Part shown: in pieces, positions 1 to 5,250 of the stretch
Layout of the letters: every line of letters starts with the position of its first letter
Numbering within the stretch: the first letter of the stretch is position 1
Assembly: GCA_003663445.1 (NCBI GenBank)
Contig: QMZZ01000022.1
Coordinates: 1-6,214 of the forward strand
Length of the DNA: 6,214 nt
Origin: Candidatus Aenigmatarchaeota archaeon
GTDB taxonomy: Archaea > Aenigmatarchaeota > Aenigmatarchaeia > QMZP01
Direction: 5' to 3'
Program-made: the position numbers and the translations under genes
The notes under the pieces: model-generated
The model's database searches: none
What the model was told of the DNA's origin: nothing
The model's input: only the letters and a program-made list of their open reading frames with translations

Positions 1-2836
1 GATTAAACATAGCATTATTTGCCATCGAGCCGAAGGGTCCCCAGATTAAAACGCTCGTAATACATAGTCCAAGTGTCATACACCCATAATTATCAAGTGC
101 ATAGTTTATTATTTTCATTCCCGAACCATCAACTTCTCCGTATTTTGCTTCTATTTCGAGGATTTTATTTTGAAGATCTGTAACATCTTCGAAATATCCA
201 AACTCAGCTCCCTGTTGACATTTTTCATAAAGCTCATCATAACTTCCCCGTAAATCTTCGACCTCATCATCAATTAGAAAATCTTTATAAACTTCTATTC
301 CACATGCAAAAAGTGATGCTCCACAGCCAACAATCCAAGTCCATGGACATATTTGATGTAAACTATAGCAAGTGAGTGGGTTTGCACAGCAACAAGACCA
401 CTCTCCACATCTAATCAAACAGAAGTTCTCGCAAGGATGCCATGGCGGTATTTTGGCTATTGTGCAGCACACGCAACAAATCCCTTGAAACAGAAAAGCG
501 AGTCCTGCCACTACAAGTAAGAATGTGTGCAAATCCTTAAGCTCATCCTCAGCATCCTCCACATCCTCTATATCATCCTCCACATCCTCTTTATATTCCC
601 AGCATTGCTTGACGGCTTCTGGAAATACGACATTAAAGGTGACGTTTTTGGTCAGGTTCTTGAAAACAGCTTCAGCCACAGGCGTACTATCAACAACTGA
701 CTGGACGCTTAGGTTTATGAAAACTGTTTCCTTCTGTTGCTCTTGATGATCCTCCCCATTGTTAGCAGCATCATCCATTCCCTGTTTCACAGAACCTTCC
801 TCCTCCAGCCATCCATCGTATATCTCGCAGGGGAAAACAGTTAAATGCTCGTTAACATTTTCTCCTTGGTCACATGAAACCTGAAATGGTTGATCTCCTA
901 TCTCCAGGATAATCTGATTCAGGCTTACATTAACATCAAGTGGTTTGGTCACTTGAATGTTAAATTCTGTATCAAAAGTGCAGAAACCCTGTGCATATAG
1001 ATGATCGCAGTTAATCGAACCCGGAAAATCTAAAAATATATCTATCTGGCTAAGGTTTACACATTTTCCTATTTCCGGCACACACTCAAACCCTTCCCCA
1101 TACTTATCTTCACAAGTTCCATGGACTACTTCAGCTTCAGCATCCTGGCAACAGTTATCAAATGTTTCACCAAGATCTTCTTCAAAAACTCCATTACCGC
1201 ATCTCGCTTTTATTTCCACATTAGCTTCAAACTCGGAATCAAAAGGCTTCTCTATTTCTTGGCTTCCATTATTAAACTTTATCCGGAAACTTATTTCACC
1301 TTGAAGTGAGGAAAAAACATTATTTTCTATATCCTCACTTCTCACCCTAATGGCAGGAGTTATGAGTTCGCATGTAACATTGGATTCATTCAGCTCACAG
1401 TGATCGATCAGGCAGCAATTCGGATCAGAACATCTGTCTTTTATTTCTTGTGTCAAAATCTCGCAACCCCCAGGGATGACATCTTTTGCACTCTTCGGCA
1501 TGTTTTCGAAACTGAAAGTGACATTGAAATCCATTATCGCAAATCGCGTTCCTTGATGATACTGCGTAAATGCCGTGATAGTATCAGGCGGCCATACGTT
1601 TTCTATCCTGAAATCCTCAAACTTTTTACACCGGTTCCAAATAAAAGGGATCTCATCAGGGGAGAAGGTATTGGTGATCAAGGCACCGATCTCATTATCG
1701 GTTATGTCACAAAATTCTCCAGTGGGGCAAGGAACATCATAGCAACAGCTGGAACTGTTTTCGCCTATTTCCAGCTCTGGTATCAAATTTCCGCAGTAAA
1801 GTTTGTTCAGAGTAAACGTTACATGCTTGGAAAGTGTTTTTTGAACAGGGGTTTGGCAACTCGTGTAACTCAAGGTAAGGTCGAGATCGAGCTGCATGAG
1901 ATACTGGGATTCATAGCTGTAATCGGCTATTTGATAATTTAGAATACATTCGGTTCTGTAACTGCCGTTAGCCCATTCTCCTCCTTCGCATTCTATACTT
2001 ATACCAGAAAGGGTGATGGGAACTATTCCAGCTTCCTTGCAAGTGAGGTTGGTGATATGGGGAATCACCTCAATATCCCTTGGAGCGTTATCGATTCTTA
2101 TTTCAAAAGTGGCCGAATCAGAAGTTATGACTTTTGGTATTAGATCGAAATCAATTGGCTCTGGCATACAACCAAAGTCAAGATCGCAATACTGACCAGA
2201 CGGACATCCACAGTCGCAGCAGCAGTTTTGTTGATTTTCTCCAAGGTCGCTTTCACACTGCTGGTTTCCGCAAACCCATGATTGAATATCAAGGTCTGAA
2301 ATAGTGGTGACGAGGTTTCTTGTAAAACTCACGCCTGCATCATCAGTGAACTGAACAGTGAAGTTCAGGATGTTCGGGGAGAGGTGATACGATCCTTCCG
2401 AGCATTCAGGAAGAGCAGGAACGGTAAGGTTGCAGTAGATCAAGCTGCCCTCCTCCCAGCAATCCTCGACGGTTCCGGGAATGCTCCCATTTAGCAGGAG
2501 ACTTTTTGAGGAAACGACAAGATTGCTCGGTTTGTTTTGGATGGAAAGGGTTACATTGAATAGATGTGGCTGGTTGCAACCCGAAAAGCTTGTCGGTTTT
2601 GTGGAATAATGAATAAGCTGGAGCTCGCTTAACTGTTTGCAAACTCCGCTAACACAATAAAAATTACTCTCTGTACAGGGATTTCCTGGTCCACACGCTC
2701 TTTCCTGCGCCCTCACCTCCTGAAGGAATTTTGCAGGCCTCCACTCCTGCATCAGCAAGCTCGAAGTCCATGGTAAACTTAGGACTAGCCAGATTGTAAA
2801 CATAATTCCGATTCCAAGTAAAGCTTTTTTCAACAT
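1..2836 (-). CDS. Large exported cysteine-rich modular protein with multi-pass membrane C-terminal part (partial, runs off left edge)
   Basis: A single open frame of 945 codons starts at the ATG at 2836-2834 and reaches base 2 without a stop, so the C-terminus lies outside the window. Residues 1-24 (MLKKALLGIG, then a hydrophobic run) look like a Sec signal peptide or signal anchor. Residues 48-66 are a small Cys cluster. Beta-rich, probably Ig-like stretches (about 85-180, 229-345, 400-500, 598-740) alternate with Cys modules at 189-223, 348-376 and 546-592. About 16 N-x-S/T sequons occur before residue 770 and none after it, which supports an extracellular ectodomain. Residues 749-770 are a very acidic heptad-like segment. 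Hydrophobic helices follow at about 771-794, 829-850 and 916-936, separated by a Cys-rich loop (795-828) and an acidic, probably coiled-coil segment (about 851-904). The ATG overlaps the stop of the upstream gene (ATGTTGA) and no good Shine-Dalgarno is visible, so translation is probably coupled. M12 is an alternative start. I do not recognise the family; a structural or envelope-complex role is inference. Confidence 0.88.
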   Translation of the reverse strand, partial: MLKKALLGIGIMFTIWLVLSLPWTSSLLMQEWRPAKFLQEVRAQERACGPGNPCTESNFYCVSGVCKQLSELQLIHYSTKPTSFSGCNQPHLFNVTLSIQNKPSNLVVSSKSLLLNGSIPGTVEDCWEEGSLIYCNLTVPALPECSEGSYHLSPNILNFTVQFTDDAGVSFTRNLVTTISDLDIQSWVCGNQQCESDLGENQQNCCCDCGCPSGQYCDLDFGCMPEPIDFDLIPKVITSDSATFEIRIDNAPRDIEVIPHITNLTCKEAGIVPITLSGISIECEGGEWANGSYRTECILNYQIADYSYESQYLMQLDLDLTLSYTSCQTPVQKTLSKHVTFTLNKLYCGNLIPELEIGENSSSCCYDVPCPTGEFCDITDNEIGALITNTFSPDEIPFIWNRCKKFEDFRIENVWPPDTITAFTQYHQGTRFAIMDFNVTFSFENMPKSAKDVIPGGCEILTQEIKDRCSDPNCCLIDHCELNESNVTCELITPAIRVRSEDIENNVFSSLQGEISFRIKFNNGSQEIEKPFDSEFEANVEIKARCGNGVFEEDLGETFDNCCQDAEAEVVHGTCEDKYGEGFECVPEIGKCVNLSQIDIFLDFPGSINCDHLYAQGFCTFDTEFNIQVTKPLDVNVSLNQIILEIGDQPFQVSCDQGENVNEHLTVFPCEIYDGWLEEEGSVKQGMDDAANNGEDHQEQQKETVFINLSVQSVVDSTPVAEAVFKNLTKNVTFNVVFPEAVKQCWEYKEDVEDDIEDVEDAEDELKDLHTFLLVVAGLAFLFQGICCVCCTIAKIPPWHPCENFCLIRCGEWSCCCANPLTCYSLHQICPWTWIVGCGASLFACGIEVYKDFLIDDEVEDLRGSYDELYEKCQQGAEFGYFEDVTDLQNKILEIEAKYGEVDGSGMKIINYALDNYGCMTLGLCITSVLIWGPFGSMANNAMFN
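287..526 (-). other. Membrane helix, Cys-rich loop and second membrane helix (residues 771-850)
   Basis: A hydrophobic segment (771-794) ends in GICCVCC. A loop of about 35 residues follows with CENFC, RCGEWSCCC and further Cys. Then comes a second hydrophobic segment (about 829-850) that itself holds cysteines. No glycosylation sequon occurs from here on. The loop could be a disulfide-linked hairpin or a metal-binding site; the sequence does not decide between them. Confidence 0.6.
553..590. repeat. 17-bp direct repeat with 21-bp period in an acidic heptad segment
   Basis: The 17 bases catcctccacatcctct occur exactly at 553-569 and again at 574-590, a period of 21 bases or seven codons. On the coding (minus) strand they encode consecutive EDVEDDI and EDVEDAE heptads just before the first internal membrane helix. 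It is probably a recent in-frame expansion of a coiled-coil or spacer. Confidence 0.75.
1061..1201 (-). repeat. Cys module C (residues 546-592)
   Basis: CGNGVFEEDLGETFDNCCQD starts the module (546-565), followed by C575, C585 and C592. The CGNG-x-x-E-x-x-LGE-x-x-x-NCC-x-D core matches module A closely, but Phe replaces the expected Cys after CGNGV and the CP-(S/T)-G part is replaced by a longer insert. It lies 198 residues after module B. Confidence 0.65.
1709..1795 (-). repeat. Cys module B (residues 348-376)
   Basis: CGN (348-350), then IGEN, then CCYDVPCPTGEFCD. It aligns with module A (GEN, CC-x-D, CP-(S/T)-G-x-(Y/F)-CD) but has lost the second Cys of the CGNxxC start and one Cys of the CCC run. 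It lies 159 residues after module A. Confidence 0.65.
2168..2272 (-). repeat. Cys module A (residues 189-223)
   Basis: CGNQQCESDLGEN is followed by NCCCDCGCPSGQYCD and then C223. This fits a motif recalled from archaeal and bacterial surface proteins, CGNGxCE-x-E-x-NCxxDC, sometimes annotated as a Cys-rich repeat. It is the best-preserved copy, with ten cysteines in 35 residues. Confidence 0.65.
2639..2695 (-). other. N-terminal small Cys cluster (residues 48-66) of the modular protein
   Basis: CGPGNPC (48-54), then C61 and C66, come shortly after the signal sequence. The spacing (C-x5-C-x6-C-x4-C) suggests a compact disulfide knot that may be a shortened relative of the three larger Cys modules further on. 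Confidence 0.5.
2830..2836 (-). other. Overlapping stop/start (ATGTTGA) joining the two surface-protein genes
   Basis: On the minus strand the start codon of the downstream gene (2836-2834) lies inside the last codons of the upstream gene, whose TGA stop occupies 2832-2830. The preceding bases (GTGGTTAGAAA) hold no strong Shine-Dalgarno. This arrangement suggests translational coupling and one transcript for both genes. Confidence 0.7.
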
Positions 2837-5199
2837 TTTCTAACCACACATACAGGTTTTTGAACTATATCAAAGCATCCTGTTATTTCGAAGCAGTTCG
2901 GGTCGCTTCGCGGTATCGACAGGCAGAGCAAAGGTTCTCCTGGTTGCCAGCTTCTTTCTCTTTCCCAGTACCCACACTCAGCGAATCCATTAACACATTT
3001 CATCAATTTGTCGTAAGACGTCTCGTTTATACAAATGTCAAGGATGGCAAAGTTATTCGATTCGTTAAAGCATCCTTTATATGCCAAGCAAGTTTCATTA
3101 CAGATCTCACATTGCCCAGTTGGAATGTCCAGAATTGAACAAGGTTGTAGCCCCATTGGCGTTCTTTTTACCCACCAGCTACCGCATCTTTGCAGACTTT
3201 CCTGACAGGACTTTAATATACCTTCCTGTGCAGATTTGCTTGTGCACCTCTCTGAAATTTCAAGCATATCCATTTTGGCATACCTACACCATTGAAGGGC
3301 TGTTGTTGCCTGAGCAATACCTATTTTAGTGGCAGTTTCTTTACATTCTTCACATTCATCTTCTTTATCAGGTAATAAGCATGTTCCATAGCAGTGTTCG
3401 TAATAATAATCTTCATACTCATCTTCTTTCATTCTCTCAGCTCTTTTATACATCCAATCTGTATCGGGTATAAGAAGCTTCACAGTTATTTCATCAAAAC
3501 CAGATGGTATTGTTATTTCATATTCCTGTGTGACTACAGGCATTACCCTGTAATAAACAGGAAAGTCTTTTTCTGTTGGATCTTCACAATATCGACTTAT
3601 TGCATTTTTATTATATATAATCGCTGTTACATTATATCTACCTGGAAGGATCCTATCAATACTTACCTGATTTGTGACTCTGTTTCTTGCTACACTGCAC
3701 CAGCAATCTCTATCTTCTACGCTACAGGTTATGAGATTTGAGTTGTTCAAAGCGAAAGATGACGCCATAGCTCCACTTATGGGCTTTGCGTACAAGAAAA
3801 CTATTTCATGATTCAAGGGGTTGTTACAGGTACCACTATATAACTTGAAATTGACTTTTAGGGGTTTGTAAAGGGTGATCTGAAGATCTCGAAGCTCGTC
3901 TACTGATTTCTCGGCTCTGTAAACACTGTAACCTTCCTTGAAAACCTGAAGTATCCCTCTTTCAGCACTTACATTTCCTGTTACATTCCCATTCTGGTCA
4001 CTCCGCAAAATACATCCTTCATAATTAACGATGGCATTTTCGATCGCATTTCCCACACCATCAATGATTTTTAGGGATATGGGATGCTGAGGGTTTTCGC
4101 AAAGTCCTCCTGCGGATATACTGATACCACACCTTTCTACCGAAGGTCGCATCCTATCAACCGAAACCAGAACCGCGAAATTGAGCCAATTTTTTGTCAA
4201 TTCATCGAAAACCGAAACTATCGCCGGAAAACTGAAGGTATAGTTGACGCTGTACCATTGTATGCAAACAAAAGAAATAATGCTTAAAGGTGGCGGGGTC
4301 TCCAAAACAGGCTCGGTGGGGCCCAGAAAAATCTCTGATGTCTCTACTTTATAATTATCTGGAAGATGCAGTTGAGGTAAAAGATCTTCATATCTGTTAT
4401 TATTCACACTTTCGATGTAAGCTATAGGTGCTACCTGACTATTCCCGGAAGGTTCCCTCCACCACAAGATGTTCGAAAGGGTATGTTTAACAACACCTGT
4501 CAATAAATCTGTGGCTTCTTGATATGTAAGATGAATGAAATTCCCGCATCCTGCCAGCCAACCAAAAGTCGGGAGCTCTGAATAGTAAATGTTCCTGATA
4601 GTCGCCCATTCCAGAGCCCTAGTACTTGCCTGGAAATCGGCGAAATCCCGAGCGAACTTATAAATATATCCGAACCGGGTCGGGATACTTCCTGCATAGG
4701 GCTGGGCGAGCTCCTCCCCCTCGACCCGGGTCGGGAGCCAGAGGGCATAAACTATCCTGTCATCCTTAATCGAGAGCTCCAATTTTGCATCATTTTTCTG
4801 AAAAACCACCTGCTTGTTATCTATTTCCATCGTTTCGTTTATCTCATCAAGCACATCTGCTAATGTTTTTTCTTTTAATAGGGATTCTATTTCCTGAAGC
4901 TCGGGATAAACAGTACTGGAGCAGTTTGCCCAGTATGCCACGGGACTTCCGGCATAAACAGGCGAGTCTGCAGCCGGGTAGAAATAACCGCCCTGCCTCT
5001 CCAGGGTTCTGAGGTTTTCTGAGAGCTTTTCCTGGAGCAGGTTCAGGATCCAGCTCTGGACGTGCTTTAACCTTTCAGGGACAGCCGGTGATTCGGACGG
5101 GATGGCCGAGGGGGCTGAAAGGAAAAGGTAGTAAACAGCCACGATCCCGATCACAACTAAACCGATGATCGCAAAAATCTCCAGCTGCCCTCTGACCAT
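2830..5199 (-). CDS. Membrane-anchored surface protein with pilin-like N-terminus, carboxypeptidase-regulatory-like domain and Cys-rich C-terminal domain
   Basis: Complete 789-residue protein. The N-terminus reads MVRGQLEIFA followed by a hydrophobic helix (about 7-29). The Q-x-E arrangement resembles archaeal class III (type IV pilin-like) signal peptides, and similar RGQ(L/M/V)xIF starts are, as I recall, common in DPANN surface proteins. Residues 41-160 form a helical and then beta-rich region with RQGGYFYP at 68-75. Residues about 305-350 are beta-rich. Residues about 358-445 fit a carboxypeptidase-regulatory-like fold: IDGVGNAIENAIVNY, then a D-x-NGN turn, then GILQVFKEGY. A further beta domain covers about 446-578. 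Residues 600-789 hold 21 cysteines, including a duplicated six-Cys module, and the protein ends in Cys. About ten N-x-S/T sequons support an extracellular location. There is no Shine-Dalgarno before the ATG; a TATA-like element centred about 26 bases upstream suggests a leaderless transcript. It is the first gene of an operon with the downstream Cys-rich protein. No enzymatic motif was seen; adhesion or appendage scaffolding is inference. Confidence 0.92.
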   Translation of the reverse strand: MVRGQLEIFAIIGLVVIGIVAVYYLFLSAPSAIPSESPAVPERLKHVQSWILNLLQEKLSENLRTLERQGGYFYPAADSPVYAGSPVAYWANCSSTVYPELQEIESLLKEKTLADVLDEINETMEIDNKQVVFQKNDAKLELSIKDDRIVYALWLPTRVEGEELAQPYAGSIPTRFGYIYKFARDFADFQASTRALEWATIRNIYYSELPTFGWLAGCGNFIHLTYQEATDLLTGVVKHTLSNILWWREPSGNSQVAPIAYIESVNNNRYEDLLPQLHLPDNYKVETSEIFLGPTEPVLETPPPLSIISFVCIQWYSVNYTFSFPAIVSVFDELTKNWLNFAVLVSVDRMRPSVERCGISISAGGLCENPQHPISLKIIDGVGNAIENAIVNYEGCILRSDQNGNVTGNVSAERGILQVFKEGYSVYRAEKSVDELRDLQITLYKPLKVNFKLYSGTCNNPLNHEIVFLYAKPISGAMASSFALNNSNLITCSVEDRDCWCSVARNRVTNQVSIDRILPGRYNVTAIIYNKNAISRYCEDPTEKDFPVYYRVMPVVTQEYEITIPSGFDEITVKLLIPDTDWMYKRAERMKEDEYEDYYYEHCYGTCLLPDKEDECEECKETATKIGIAQATTALQWCRYAKMDMLEISERCTSKSAQEGILKSCQESLQRCGSWWVKRTPMGLQPCSILDIPTGQCEICNETCLAYKGCFNESNNFAILDICINETSYDKLMKCVNGFAECGYWERERSWQPGEPLLCLSIPRSDPNCFEITGCFDIVQKPVCVVRKC
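2875..2997 (-). repeat. Six-Cys module, copy 2 (residues 735-775)
   Basis: The pattern is C735-x6-CG(Y)W at 742-745, then C759, then x9 to C769, then C775, with a leading Cys at 723, 12 residues before C735. Both copies share the CGxW core and the exact x9 spacing between the fourth and fifth cysteines. The second copy is followed by two more cysteines before the stop. Confidence 0.65.
3088..3207 (-). repeat. Six-Cys module, copy 1 (residues 665-704)
   Basis: The order of conserved positions is C665-x6-CG(S)W at 672-675, then C687, then x9 to C697, then C704, with a further Cys 13 residues before the module (C652). It pairs with a second copy 70 residues further on. This copy has an extra Cys at 700. 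The similarity is seen at protein level only; the DNA of the two copies is not obviously alike, so the duplication is old. Confidence 0.65.
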
Positions 5200-5250
5200 A
5201 TTTTAACTTTCGTTTTTTTCCTTTAAATTGCTTAAATCCTGCTTTTCAAG
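5200..5250. promoter_or_regulatory. Divergent promoter gap with a central TTTAAA serving both strands
   Basis: The 51 bases between the two divergent ATGs are AT-rich, with no Shine-Dalgarno at usable spacing on either side. The self-complementary hexamer TTTAAA at 5222-5227 lies almost exactly in the middle: its centre is about 26 bases from each ATG, the usual distance of an archaeal TATA box from a transcription start. Read on the minus strand it is preceded by AAGCAA (5233-5228), a plausible purine-rich TFB recognition element. On the plus strand the flank is a pyrimidine run (5211-5221), so a TFB element for the helicase is not evident. A second TATA-like element (CTTAAAT, 5231-5237) lies nearby. 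Leaderless transcription of both genes is inferred, not shown. Confidence 0.6.

Larger units (their letters stand above)
2833..3402 (-). other. Cys-rich C-terminal domain of the 789-residue surface protein
   Basis: Residues 600-789 carry 21 cysteines, whereas the first 600 residues carry far fewer. The domain opens with CYGTC (603-607) and CEEC (616-619), continues with two copies of a six-Cys module, and ends in VRKC. In an exported protein this density most likely means a disulfide-stabilised domain; the CxxxC and CxxC pairs at the start could alternatively bind a metal. Confidence 0.75.

Noticed and set aside
525..746. Plus-strand Ser-rich open frame
   Set aside because: The serine run is the antisense image of the acidic EDVEDD heptads in the minus-strand gene.
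1400..1942. A 180-codon plus-strand open frame
   Set aside because: It lies opposite the continuous minus-strand gene with its signal peptide, Cys modules and sequons. Its own translation shows no recognisable domain order.
2664..2849. Minus-strand 61-codon frame spanning the junction of the two surface genes
   Set aside because: It is out of frame with both genes. The overlapping ATG at 2836 opens a far longer frame that carries a signal peptide.
3394..3741. Plus-strand hydrophobic open frame resembling a membrane protein
   Set aside because: The hydrophobic, aromatic-rich translation is an antisense effect of the AT-rich, charged coding strand of the 789-residue gene.
5211..5221. T-run as a possible terminator
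   Set aside because: It sits between two divergent starts, where no transcript is expected to end, and it is better explained as an AT-rich promoter or leader.
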